Assembly: GCA_930367215.1 (NCBI GenBank)
Contig: OV884057.1
Location: forward strand, 265,006,339-265,070,338
Length of the DNA stretch: 64,000 nt
Direction: 5' to 3'
Origin: Pollenia angustigena
Taxonomy: Eukaryota; Arthropoda; Insecta; Diptera; Polleniidae
Under the pieces are notes generated by a model. The model saw only the letters and a list, made by a program, of their open reading frames with translations. It searched no databases and had not been told where the DNA came from. Position numbers and translations under genes: made by a program. Every line of letters begins with the position of its first letter. The stretch's first letter is position 1. Shown here one piece after another: positions 21,727-33,762 of this stretch.

Positions 21727-23785
21727 AATTCCATTTACTCTCATTCGAAGAAAACCTCAATTTTTTTTAAGCAAATAATAAAGAAATAAATAAATTATAA
21801 AATTATTTCAGCATAATAACATGTCAAAATACTATCCGTTTCCTTAGACTTATCAAACCACTTAAATTAATGTGTCTACATCAACCAACAAAAGACCGAT
21901 GGGGGAAATACGCACACATTTACAAACATACCTACACACAGATGTATCAACATATTCTCAATACTCTCAATACAGCTACTCGTATGTTGGCGGTGATGGA
22001 TGTTGTACTTTTTGTATCAAATTTTAAGCTTCGAGTAATTTTATTCGTCCATTTTTGTTTATTTTTAAATTTAAATATTTTAGGAAACCCAACATAAATA
22101 ATACAAGAATATAAAGTCAATGGAAATTTTGATATTAAATCATAAACTTTTCTTCTTATTCTGAAGAAACAGAATCCGCAACCGAACGATTGTACTTCTT
22201 TTCGTTAAGAGCTTCGTCGCTTATCCTTTTAAAAATTTATTTTATACTTCCATCCACTCATACATGCATACATATGTGTTGAATTGTGTACACATTCATA
22301 TATCATATATGTTAATGTATGCGTCAGTGTGGATGTGTGTTATATTTGGAATATGACATCAAGTGTCCGGTTTTATTTGTGGTAATATTTCAAATAGGAT
22401 TTACACACAAACACCCCATTTAAATCATGAGTTTTTACAATTTATTTATAAGTAACATTTTCCCTGCATACCAACCCCTCTTTTGATCCTTTTTAATAAA
22501 AAAAACTCAAGTTTTTTTGCTTTTGAATTTATTTATTTCCTTTTTTTTTTGGAGTTTTGTAAAGAAACTTTTATTTTTATTATAATTTAGAATGTCGAAT
22601 TTATGTTTTTATTCCATTGAGAATTTGCACATTCTATGTTTATTTTGTTGTTATTTTTGTAAATAACTTTTAAGTTATTTGTGGATACGGGGTGGGAGTT
22701 TAAAGTTGAAATGTGTGGGTCAGCATATTTTCCTCAGAACAAAAAGAAAAAAATCCTGGCATGTGTATGAGGTCACACACGCATGTAATTTCATGCATTT
22801 CATGCCATCACTTCATAATGTTACATGTTAGCCGTTTTTTACATCCTCCTCGACCTTTATCATGTATTTCGTCTTCTACTTCTTCCAAGCGAATACATTT
22901 TCTTCGTCACAGGCTGAAATTTTAATCAAAAGAAAATTTAAAATTTATTACTTTTTGCTAAACTTTAAATCGTAAAAAAACATTTTTTTTTATTCTGGAT
23001 ATGAAGTCCATTTATAGCAAGTGTCTACTTATTTGTGTTTTAAATGCAAACTTTGCGATGCCTTGAAAACTAAAAAACCCCTGGCCAAAAGTGTTTTAGA
23101 TTTGTGATTAATTTGTTTGCATAGTTGTTTAAAGTTGATAAGTCAATTTTTATATTATGAGATGAAAATTTCAAAAATTTCTGGGAGTTTTTTAGAAAAA
23201 TATCCGGAATTTTTTTATGTTTTACAAAATATTCCCTTAAACTTTCATCATCAACAAATCAAAAAAATGTTAACTATTTAAAAAACGAGAAAATGTTCTG
23301 GTTTTTGGTTTTTGTCTCGAAAAATCAACTACATGCATTTTTATATTATTATTGACATTTAAGATGCCTTTCAAACAGATTTATTGATTTTTCTGTCAGA
23401 GACATTCATAGAACTTTCTTTAGAGATTATTTGCAGTTGTGTACAAAAACTACAGTGGTTGCGATGGTAGACTGCAAAAAGTTTCTCTACTAAATGTGTT
23501 CATAAAAAAATAAATGAAATACGGAAAAAACTTTGCATGTCTTAGCAATGGAAAACTAAAAATTTTAATTGTGGATTTCTGTTAAAAGTTTCCGAGGGAC
23601 GGAAAATAAATTTTTGTCTTACAACAAATTAAAATCTGGCCTAGAAATATAGAGTTTGCAAATGACCGAATCCCTCCAAAAACAAAATCAGATACTTACA
23701 AAAGCACATTTCACAAGATCTTCAAAAGGGTTGCCTCACAAATCCTGTTTTTAATGTTTTATTATAATTAAACACAAAGTATTTT
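21727..23785. other. Unassigned AT-rich DNA
   Basis: No gene or repeat recognised. Contains TG/CA-rich and CATA-like simple sequence near 22260-22340. Confidence 0.5.
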
Positions 23786-23789
23786 AAAT

Positions 23790-25297
23790 CAGCCCATTTC
23801 TATTAAAAGGGTTCTTGCGGATCTCGACCTAAACAAGTCTCCTGGGCCGGATGGTATACCTGCACTGGTCCTGAAGCAGTGCTCTTCGACGCTAGCTCGT
23901 CCCTTAGCAAATCTTTTCAGCACTTTATACCGTGCTCCAGTCTGCTGGAAAGTTGCTAACGTAACGCCAATTCCTAAAAAAGGAAAGGCTAATAACCCTG
24001 AAAATTACCACCCAATTACAGTTTGTTCGGCACTTTCCAAAGTTATGGAGAGTATGGTAAATTACCGTCTTGTGACCGCCAGTTTGGCTTTCGTAGAGGT
24101 CGCTCTACTGGAGACTTACTAGCTCTGTTATCGGAAAAATGGTGCCGTTCTATTCACCATTTTGGCGAAAGTAAGGTAATTGCTTTAGATATTTCCAAGG
24201 CGTTTGACAGAGTCTGGCATGGTGCACTCTTGTCAAAACTTGCTGCATTTGGTGTCGGTGATAATTTCTCTCGATTTATATCGAGTTTTCTCAGAGATCG
24301 CACTATACGAGTTGTTATAGATGGGGTTCGCCAAACGACTTCAAGATTCATTCAGAGGTGCCGCAAGGCTCAATTCTTTCTCCTACTCTATTTCTTATCT
24401 TTCTAAATGACCTCCTTTGTCAAAGTTCCAACCCTATCTACTCTTTTGCAGATGACAGTAACCTTTGCCATTCGTACTCATTCGAATGCAGACCAAGCGT
24501 ATCTGATGTCGGTGCTATGAGGCAGAATATGAATGATACGCTCGGCCCAGACCTTGACATAGTCTCGGAATGGGGTCGTGCAAATAGGGTCGATTTTAAT
24601 GCCCGAAAAACCCAATATTGCGTGCACACGCATAAACGCGCGACAAATCAAGGTGCCTCATCTGTATATATGGGTGGTATAATTATTGAGGAATCAGAAT
24701 CTCTTGATGTTCTGGGCATGAGGATACAATGTGATGTCCGATGGACAGAACATATATTCAAGGTGTCGGTTTTCTAAGACGGTGTAAGATATACTTCACT
24801 CCATCTGATCTCCTTACTATTTATACCACCTATATCCGGCCGCGCAGGAATACTACTCTCATGTGTGGGCCGGTGCTTCAAAGTCTCTTTTGGAGCTTCT
24901 CGACCGCGTGCAGGAGAGGGCGAAGGTTCTCATTGATGACAGTAGGGTATCCAATTCTATTGACTCCCTTGAGCACCGTCGCAATGTGGGTTGTATTTGC
25001 CTGTATTATTGTTACTACAATGGGATGTGTTCTGACGAAATTAGGGATCTGGTTCCCAAAACCCGTCAGGTTGTTCGCAATACTCGTTTTTCCTCAAGAG
25101 CCCATCCTTATGTGGTCGATTTGCAGGTGAATCGTACAAGGCATTACAGAGAGAATTCGTTTTTTTCCCGGACTGTTCGTATGTGGAATAACCTTCCTGC
25201 AGAAGTCTTTCCTCTCACTTACAACATGATTAAGTTCAAATCGAATGTTCACAAACACTACTACCTCTATCCTCCTTCCCACAACCTATTTTCCTAG
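23790..25297 (+). pseudogene. 5'-truncated, frameshifted LINE reverse transcriptase
   Basis: Most of the reverse transcriptase of a non-LTR retrotransposon, probably of the CR1/L2/Jockey assemblage. In order: LDLNKSPGPDGIPALVLKQC (about 23830-23882); NPENYHPIT (about 23995-24020); after a frameshift, QFGFRRGRSTGD and LDISKAFDRVWH (24023-24350); after a second, PQGSILSPTLFLIFLNDLL and the catalytic FADD (24445-24456); after a third, GFLRRCKIYFTPSDL and TYIRP (about 24760-24845); after a fourth, the C-terminus with LLDRVQERAKVL and FFSRTVRMWNNLPAEVFP, ending at a stop (24863-25297). It lacks the N-terminal endonuclease and ORF1. Its G+C content is clearly higher than that of the surroundings. 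Several frameshifts show it is inactive. A short tail with a run of A follows at about 25354. Confidence 0.92.
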
Positions 25298-25497
25298 TTC
25301 CAACACAATGCAATGCATTAGTAGAACTCATCCCCTAAGTGCTGGTCCTAACAGAAAAAAAAATATGGGTGACAATAAAAATTTTAATGTAAACTTGGGT
25401 TCCTAGTTTCCTGTTATTTTTCCGGGAGGGCCTTAATTTTTTTATGAATATTTTTGTGCTTATAATTACTGATTAATTAAATAAATAAAGTAGTCTT

Positions 25498-25720
25498 TGG
25501 ATTAAGTTTCCTGACGATCTAAGCAACCAGTGAAATGCGCATAGGAATAGCTTATCCCATCAATCATAGATTTTAGTTTATCAATAGTATGAAATGGGAA
25601 TTTAGCACCTTTAAACGAAACCTTGTTAATTAATTCTTTGCATCCCAAGAAAAACTTTAAAAAGCTGAATCTTTTGTATTCGTGCAGGTCCAAACGCTTT
25701 TACTTTTGAGTTTTTAAGAG
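25498..25720 (+). repeat. Family D repeat (D2)
   Basis: AAGTTTCCTGACGATCTAAG, GCAACCAGTGAAATGCGCAT and GGGAATTTAGCACC match D1, D3 and D4. It lies 200 bp downstream of the LINE stop codon. Confidence 0.75.
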
Positions 25721-26067
25721 AGAGAAGAAAGAAGGTTGGTATGGAGATGCTTTTACTCGCTTTGACTTTTATTTGAAAGTCCCTGTCCAGACTTGCAGTT
25801 TTTGTTGCAGAAATTCGTGGGCTTATGGGTTACTGAGGGAAGAAGATTGGGTAGGGCTACACAGTTTCATGTGCTCTGTAATTCTCAATTTTCAATGTGA
25901 AGTTGATTGCAGGCATTTTTGTTCTTTTATATAGGTATAAAGTATAAAAAGGAGAAGAGGAAAGACGGCATAAAATTCTAAAATTGTAAAACTAGAATTT
26001 CATAATTTGCTCACATTTACAGCAACAAAAGTTGCAAGTCTGGATGATGGCCAATTATGAATTCAGG
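25721..26067. other. Unassigned spacer with an 11-bp inverted pair
   Basis: CCAGACTTGCA (about 25790) and TGCAAGTCTGG (about 26033) are inverted repeats about 240 bp apart. Nothing else recognised. Confidence 0.4.
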
Positions 26068-26291
26068 CAAGGTATATTTACACAAGGTAGACTCATTTGG
26101 GAGTGTAGACATGCTGCTCTTTAAAATATCCGAGTTGTCAAAATTGTCTTCATATAAAACAATGATAATTTAACGCACACATGTACACATTTTGGCTCAT
26201 ATACACGATATTTGACGTTTGGGTTCCAACTAGGGGTAAACAGCTGACAAACATATGGGCCAACGAGTTTACCTTGTGTAAATGTACCTTG
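26068..26291. mobile_element. TIR MITE (224 bp), CAAGGTAYATTTACACAAGG ends
   Basis: About 28 bp of inverted repeat at each end with about three mismatches: CAAGGTATATTTACACAAGG at the left and CAAGGTACATTTACACAAGG, inverted, at the right. The flanks resemble each other (AATTCAGG / AATGCAGG), but no exact duplication is present. No coding. Confidence 0.8.
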
Positions 26292-28020
26292 AATGCAGGT
26301 TTATATCAAAGAAAACGTCAAGTACAAAAAGAGAGAGAGAGAGAATAAAAACTGTATATCAGCTGTCAAAAATATCGGAGTGGATTGTGTAAGTAAGAAA
26401 CAGTGTTGCAAAATTGAAATTTTAAAATGGTACTGAGCTTCAACTAAAAGAGTATTTGTCCCACCAAATGGTACTTTTTGTTAAAAAAATAAAACAATAA
26501 TTTATGAAAATTAAAGTAACAAAATATATTTTATTGGAATTCATTTATCTTAGCAAATAGAATTTATATTTAAGGTACTTTTTTCAGTATTTTCTAAAAA
26601 AAATATTTGAAGTAGTTGATATATTTATGATTAAGTAAAAACATTAAAAATTTTGTTGTTGTCAACATAAATTTAAATTTAACCTTTTGCAAAGTTACAT
26701 TATTCAGACTTTTACATATTTTACAACTAAGTTCTAAAAAAAGTTTAAAACATTAATGTTAAAAAATAACGCCTTAAACAAAACAAGATTTCGTCCTAAA
26801 AACTAATACAAAGCTTTGCTCCACAGATTGAAGTTAGGGCCATTTCATGTCACAAAAACTTAAAATATGTTCGAGAGTGTGAAAGAAAATCCCTTATATT
26901 TACCCTCTGCAAATTCCCACGAATAGACCGTAAATTGATAAATTATCATCAGGTTTTAAGCCAGAAATTTTCGATTTCATTTGTTTGCACTTTTCTTCAA
27001 GTGTATGTTAGTTTTTTGCCCCAACAAGAATAAGAATATTAAGATAATGAATCATATTTAGAGAGCTTAAATTACTCATAAATTCAAATAATTTCTTTTA
27101 TTTTATTTCGTTTTCTTTTCTTATTTTTCTGCCAGCTAAGTCGAAATGGTAATCGTGGAAACGTCTCACGTTGTAAAGAGAAAACTTTGAAAAGATATGT
27201 ATGTATGAATGTATGTTTGTATGTACATACTTGGGAAAATTACCATAAGACAAAATTCTAATTTATTTATGAGATTTATTTATTTTATGTATTTCGTAAA
27301 TAATTAGATGATTTATTTGAAAAAATTTTCATACATGTATGTAAGAAAGTAAATAAAGTAAAACAAAAAATTTTATTCAAAATGCAAATATATAAACGTT
27401 ATATTGATTAGCAAGTAATTGGCGTTAGTTACATAATTTTTTAGATATGTTTGCCCGAGTCTTTTGATTTTTTTTTTCTAGTGAACTACCTTTTTTAGGT
27501 AACAGAGTTTTTCTTAATTATTTAAAGTTTTATTCTCGAAACGTTAATGACGTATTTTTAAGATTTAAAGCTAAATAAATCTCAAGTTTTTGCTTATAAT
27601 ACGGGGGGAATTCCAAATAGTATTCAACTTTTAAGCCGCTGCACTTGGAGAAATTTGAAATTATAGTAAACCAACTAGTTTACAGATGAAAAATGGCTTC
27701 ATATAGCCACTTAATGGCTAAATTAGCTACACTGCCATCGTGCGTTGTGACCGATGGGCATTCTAAAACGTCAGATGGAGAAAAATAGATATCGGGATTC
27801 TGCTGTCTGACACGTAAGAAATTAGCTTTTTGAAAACTGTATTAAAACTAAATTAGCAGGTGTGTGACGGAAATCATTTTGGAAAACGTAACGATTTAAA
27901 ATCGGTAGAATCATTTTCAATTTCTTAAACAATTGATTTCTAATTTATCTTCTTCTTGTTTCCTGTTTTTGTTTTTTAAAAGCATTTTAAAATCGCTGGC
28001 TTTTAAAACACTTTAAAATT
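26292..28020. other. Unassigned AT-rich DNA with microsatellites
   Basis: A GA run (about 26329-26343) and a TATG/GTAT tract (about 27199-27230). No gene or element recognised. Confidence 0.5.
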
Positions 28021-28023
28021 TTA

Positions 28024-28115
28024 GTTTTTTTATTCGCATACATTTTAGCGATTGCGAGTGCGAATGAAAATTGCAAAAATTAGCGAATAGTGTGCAAATC
28101 CTAATGCGAAACTAA
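28024..28115 (+). repeat. Family U repeat (U1)
   Basis: TATTCGCATACATTTTAGCG followed by GAGTGCGAATG matches, in reverse, about 41770-41855 inside the 41.5-kb hAT element. Short GCGAAT words recur. Confidence 0.55.
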
Positions 28116-28185
28116 TTATTTGCCGTGCCTGTAGTTAAAACCATAGGAAAAAGGTTAGAGCAGATACTTCTTAAAAAAACTCTCA

Positions 28186-28583
28186 CGTCCAATTTCACCA
28201 AGTTTCGTTATAATTAACTATCACTCTAATGGCTAATAAAACAGTGAAAGTTTTAACGCTGATTAAGTGGAACTAAACTTTAATTTATATGTAGCTTAAA
28301 CTCAACAGCTGCAAATCAGTGACCCATATATTATATTTAGTTTAAGATATAAAAATGTGGCAGCACTACGATAAATGTTGTCAAATTCATATGGTTTGTA
28401 TTGGTAGTTTAAACGCGCAATTCAATGCGTTAAGATATGGTTTATATATTAACTGACTAATAGATTAGCTGGTTTAAACACATTTTAAACCAAAAAGAGA
28501 GTTTTACTTGCACTGATTTATAAGCCCTAATAACCGTCAAAAACAAATTGTTAACCGATAACTCAACTTGGTGAAATTGGCCG
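28186..28583. mobile_element. TIR MITE with CCAATTTCACCAAGTT ends (~400 bp)
   Basis: ACGTCCAATTTCACCAAGTT at the left and AACTTGGTGAAATTGGCCGT at the right form inverted repeats that extend through GTTAT..TTAAC. The interior is rich in GTTTAAAC-like words. No target duplication was identified. Confidence 0.8.
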
Positions 28584-28679
28584 TTCATTTTCTATAGATC
28601 TTGTAAGTGATCCCAAACAAATTTATTTACAAAATTGGAAATGTTACATTTTTTTACCAAAGTTGGCACCTAAAATTAA

Positions 28680-29006
28680 TTTCGGTATCGGTATAACGGT
28701 ACAGAATATTTTATAACGGTGTTGGTATATCGGTTTTATATTTTAATTTACCAAACTAAATAATAAGTTGCGATTATAAAAGGGATTTTATCTTAAACCT
28801 TTTAAAAATTGTATTCCCTTTGCGAAATTTATATATTGTTTTTAATCAAAATTTTGCAGAGTAGAAACAAATTAAATTTTCGACACTTGCGCTAATGGAA
28901 ATTATGCTTGCTGGCAACCGAAACGAAATTAGGCAGCGGTAACAATACCGGTATTTAATTTAAAACGATATCAGTATTTGTAACGGTATCAGTTGCAGAG
29001 CTGGGT
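28680..29006. repeat. Element remnant with CGGTAT arrays at both sides
   Basis: Clusters of CGGTATCGGTATAACGGTA type lie at about 28680-28735, and AATACCGGTATT / AACGGTATCAG at about 28945-28992. Self-complementary arrays at both edges resemble the subterminal arrays of the elements at 37612 and 53582. Exact ends are uncertain. Confidence 0.5.
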
Positions 29007-31858
29007 TCTTATAAAGAAGTAATAATTTTTTCTTTAATTTTCATTCAAAATATATATAATTTTTGATTGATTAAATAAAAAAAAAAAAAAACACTTTGTT
29101 TTGCCTACTCATAAATATTTATGTGCTTTTTCTTAATGCGGTATTTTAAATAAAAAGTTCCTTATTTTTCTACAATAAATAAATATATGCATATTTAACC
29201 AAAAACACTATTTAAATCTTTGCGGATAAAAACTGAAGAAAATGTCATGATGATGGAAAATGATGATGGAATATTACCCTCAACTAAACAAACACATGGG
29301 TCATAAACAACCCCTGTTAACCCTTGTTATTTTCCCTTTTGAGAATTAATATGGATGGAAGTGTGACAAGTGATTTTTTTTTTCTTTTCTCTTATTTTTT
29401 ATACAAAAATAGGGTTTCTATATGTACAGACTTTTTCCATTTCCGGGAACGTGTTATATAAGAATTTTCGTTCGTTTTTGTAATAAATAATGGAAAAAAA
29501 CATTTTTAATAATTAAAAGTATGAGTGGCTTGTATTGTTTGGAATCTGCTTAGACGTTTAAATTCTTGGCATTTGAATTTGACGACATTATGTTGGTATT
29601 GACGCCCAAGATTGAAAAACTACTTTCTAAAAGAATGAAGAGTAGTTCAAGACATTGCAACACAAATCTTCCAGTACTTGGTTAAAAGAAGAAAAACCCC
29701 TTTGAGGAATCTCAATCTAGAAAGTCGTAAAATATTTATTCAAACACAAACTTAAATATGACCTTAAATACCTCGATTAAAACTGCTTATTAGGATGAAG
29801 ATTGGGTTTTATTCACTGCAGTCCAAAATTTATCTTCAAAAATTATCTACCTACATAAATGCGCTGGCCCTTAAAATCGCTTAATAAACCAAAATCTTAA
29901 ATTTAAGAAATTTCCCGTCTAAAAATATATATCCCGTCAAATTATTCCCGAATAGGAACCCTAAAAACGAAGTATAACTAACAGCAAAATCATTCTTCTA
30001 TTGTATCACTAAACGGATGCAAAAATAAGGAAACCCGCTTACCCCTTAAGCATACAACACATTTAGACGCATGTCTTTCTTTTTTTATTTCATTGTGTTA
30101 AGTCTGTGAAAAACTAAAAGTTTTCATCCACATGTCAAGAAAGAAAGTCTTAAATATCATAAAAATTGTATTTTTGTGCTTTTGTTAATGTGCATGTGGC
30201 ACATACAAACATACACTAATGCGTCTTTTTATTAGGGAGGTAACTCTTATTTGTTTTTTTTTTTTTTTTTTTTTTGGAGCTAAAGACCCAAAACAAACCG
30301 TCTTTTTCTGAACATTCAAATAAAAATGTTGTGCTCGACACTGGAGAATAAATATTATTCTTTTTTTATTAATAACTTTTCAATTCTTCAAACATACAAT
30401 TATTCTAGTATTTATTTGACACTGGCCAATTTGTATGTGTGAGTGCTGAAAACCTGAAAACGGAATTCTATTGCTAAAAAGGACTCAAATATTTTTCAAC
30501 CAAATTTATTTGCTAAACTTACATTTGTTAATTTTTTTAAGAATATACCTTTCACATTTGATAAAACTCTTGTTATTTAAGTAGTTAAATTATTTTTGTA
30601 TTGCAGTCCATAACTAATTTTATTACAAATTAATATTGTAAATTTCTGCATATCAACGAAAAAAATAAGATTAAAAATGTTTTAAAAACAAAAAACTTTC
30701 GTTTTTCTGAAAGCGAAAAAGTCCAGAAAGAGAGTCTAGTTTAGGACATCAAAATTGCAACTAACTAAATCAAACTAGAAAAAAAAGTTTATTTATATAA
30801 AACTTAAATAAATTAAAAGGTTGTCATAATTATAGATACATATGTATGTAGATCTGCAGTTAATTGACAACTAACAAATGTTTAATAAATAAATAAATAC
30901 AAACATACATACATATGTACATTCATAAATATGTGTATCCTTGTATTCGTACAAGGTACATTTTATTGGCGCTTATCTATCGAAAACCATTCGCACTTTA
31001 TCAAAAGGCGGACAGGACAATTGCAAAAGCCAAAGTGCCACAGACATCTAAAGTAAAAGTTATTATGGGGTTTTTTTCGTTCATTGATTTCAGTATGCAC
31101 ACAAAGAAGAATTTTAAAAATTAATTCCTGCTTAAAATAAAACACACATGTACAGAACAAAATGTAGATAAAATAAACACATTAACAATGTAAAGAAATT
31201 GCTGAAAGTTCTCTTTTTTCTAAGTCTTTAAACTCTCCAACCCCCTTAAATAAAAATCGTATTTAGAGAATGAGAATCAAGGTTTTGCTTGGAACTACAA
31301 AATTGTTAAGTCCAGTTCTCGTTAAAAATTAAATCTTTTGATGCCATCTTTAAGGTACTTGTATTCATTTATGTAATTTGTATTTAAAAAGAATTTTCAA
31401 TCATCCTCATCATCGGTACTTTTTTTGTGTATTTATTGTTTGTATTTTTGTATTGCAAACTCAATCAAATGTTTTCAAAGAATTTCAAAGTTTCAAATTA
31501 AAATTTTTGTTACAATACAATTTACACGCTTGTGTTCATTTCAATTTTCTACTTTCAATTAATGAAATTAATACAAAAACTTTGAATTTCTACTTGGAGG
31601 TGTGGGGCGAAAATTCGGCAAACACTGTTAGACATATTTATTCGAGTAAATTGTCTTTAAAGGCTCTTGTTGTCGAGAAATCGGGACAAACACTTAGTAA
31701 CGTTTTTACATGACTAAAATTCTGTCTTTATAATGTTCTTTGCAGGAACTAAAAAATTTTCTTTTAACAACACAGTGTAACCAAAAAAAATGCATTGTCA
31801 AAATGATCTTTCCCAGGTTGTAATTTCGAATGCACAGCTAAATTTTGTATTTATCGAT
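29007..31858. other. Unassigned AT-rich DNA
   Basis: No gene recognised. A long poly-T tract is at about 30254-30275. The 111-residue frame at 31378-31713 has a hydrophobic N-terminus but no recognised family and the same base composition as its surroundings. Confidence 0.5.
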
Positions 31859-31913
31859 TAAAAGCGATCTTTTGATTTGATAGTGATTATCAAATATATC
31901 ATTCAAATCGCTT
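31859..31913. repeat. Imperfect hairpin, AAAAGCGAT arms
   Basis: AAAAGCGAT at the left pairs with ATCGCTTTT at the right, with imperfect pairing (TTTGATTTGATA / TATCAAAT) between. Possibly a short foldback relic. Confidence 0.45.
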
Positions 31914-32137
31914 TTCTTGTTGTTACGGTTTCGGTTCTCAGGTTTGTCTGAAAACGAATGGCTGATTTGGCCAAAGCATTCGATCTTGGCATTGGTCCTT
32001 CCAACATCGCATTCAGGCGTTTATTTTTTTATAAATAAGTGCTTAACTTATGGATGACATTCTATAGGAGGTCCTTGAACGTCCTTAACCTACGTATAAC
32101 TTAAAAAATCCGCTCCACCAGTAAGAAATCTGAGTTA

Positions 32138-32977
32138 TAACAAGTAATAAGGTATAATCGGTTGATCCCGACCATATGATACCCTACACCACAGTATTTA
32201 AAACAATTTTCGAGATTGAACTCAATGGGGAATCCATGGGCAATTATGGACCCGCCAAAACAAAATTAGTTATGAGGTTGAGATTCATGTAAAAGTTCTT
32301 CGTGCTGAATATTGTTTGAATAAATTCATCTTTGTGAGATTTGTTTGTCTTTAAGTTGTTTAAGGCAGGCGGGCTATATGGAACCTACGTTAAAATTTTA
32401 ACCTACCAGCACAAGATTTGGCTATGACATAGAAGTTATCGTTATTTATCGCTAAATTTTATATTAATACCAACATTTACAAGGAAAAAATCAAATGATT
32501 TGGACTGCTATCAAATAAGTTTGGACTAAATTTATAGCCAGTTCGTCGATAACGAAGGAAGACTTCGTTCGCTTAACTTACATGTAAAACAAAAACAACA
32601 TTTTACAATTTGTTTTTGTTTTAAATGTTATTTAAGCGAACGTAGTCTTCTTTCGTTATCGACGAACAGGCCCTTAATATAAATACATACCTACAAAATA
32701 AGAAGGTTTATGAGCACATTAATGTTTTCCGGAGGGAAGCTTGAATGGGGATATGTAAAATTACAGACTGAGTCTCGCCATTTGTAATAGGTTGGGCCCT
32801 TGTTTTAATAAGAACCTACATACCAAATTTTATCAAAGTATTTCCTGTATTTTGCGCAAAGGTTTAACATGGACGGCCAGCCAGCTGGACGGACGGACGT
32901 CATTAGTTTGATTCAAAAAGCGATTCTAAGCACAAACGTAAGATAATACCCTATCCACTATTGCGGTGTGGGTACTG
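32138..32977 (+). mobile_element. Family B element with nested foldback (B5)
   Basis: Starts AACAAGTAATAAGGTATAAT, then the hairpin GTTGATCCCGAC-type segment and ATACCCTACACCACAG. Ends with GGCCAGCCAGCTGGACGGAC and CCACTATTGCGGTGTGGGTA. The interior differs from B2 and includes a different middle module. A foldback MITE is inserted at 32535-32673. Confidence 0.78.
32535..32673. mobile_element. Foldback MITE, TTA duplication, same family as 9221
   Basis: A 139-bp hairpin. The arms TTCGTCGATAACGAA...GACT and AGTC...TTCGTTATCGACGAA pair and extend inward through TTCGCTTAACTTACATG. It is flanked by TTA on both sides (32532-32534, 32674-32676). Arms and length match 9221-9358. It inserted in a family B copy, so it is younger than that insertion. 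Confidence 0.85.
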
Positions 32978-33469
32978 GACAACGTTAAAAATTCACCTGG
33001 ATTTTGAAAAAATAACTGTACAATTTAAAAATAAACTTATTTTCGTACGAAAGTTCAAAAAAAGGAAAACTTTTTTTAAATTAAAGTTTATAATTAATAA
33101 AAACATATGTAAGTTTTTAAAATTATTATTTATTCTTATTTGACCTTTATTTTATAATTACTTTTAATTATTTAAGCTCGAGGTCTTTTTGTTTATAAAA
33201 AATAATATTCATTTGTTTAAATATTTCGCTAACCTTTGGTTAAGGAACGTTCAGACTGATGAAATACTCGATAGCAAACATCAAATATTTCACTAACGTA
33301 GTCTGAACACAAAATATTTTTGAGTGTCAAATAAAATAACAGCTGATTTTGAGCAAATAAAAGTATTTGCCGGCAAAAAAATATTTGTCCGCTGTGAACA
33401 TAATGTGAACACAAAAAATCAAATATTTTAGTAGTTTTTGAGCAAACTTTTATTTAATATTACAAAAAA

Positions 33470-33570
33470 TTGTAAGAGCAAACAACGAAAAATTATTTTA
33501 GCCATGTTACCTATAGAAGCAATTTTTCTTGTAAGTTTTCGGATTCTTTACAGTTTTAAAGATTTTTTAT
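33470..33570. repeat. Degenerate tandem-repeat unit, left of the LINE
   Basis: TTTTAGCCATGTTACC, AGAAGCAATTTTTCTTGT and TTTACAG...TTTTTTATAA match the units at about 36450-36520 and 36745-36810. The LINE separates this copy from the others. Confidence 0.6.
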
Positions 33571-33762
33571 AATTTTTTATTTTTATTTTTATAAATTTGT
33601 TTATTTAATCAAAATTGTATGTTATATATAAATGTAATATATCTCACTACAATATTTTATAAAATAAAAGATAAGGTCCTAGGTTAAAAATAAAGAAAAA
33701 ACTTATTCGGTGAGAAACCAATATTTTTTATTATATAAGTTTGATTTGTTTTTATCGGTTAC

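Noticed and set aside
26402..26412. CAGTGTTGCAA as the left end of another hAT element
   Set aside because: No inverted partner was found in the following DNA.
27199..27230. TATG/GTAT microsatellite as a regulatory element
   Set aside because: Such tracts are common in fly genomes and nothing in the context suggests function.
31378..31713. 111-residue + strand frame with hydrophobic N-terminus
   Set aside because: Low-complexity, F/I/L/K/N-rich as expected from AT-rich DNA, with no recognised family or start context advantage.
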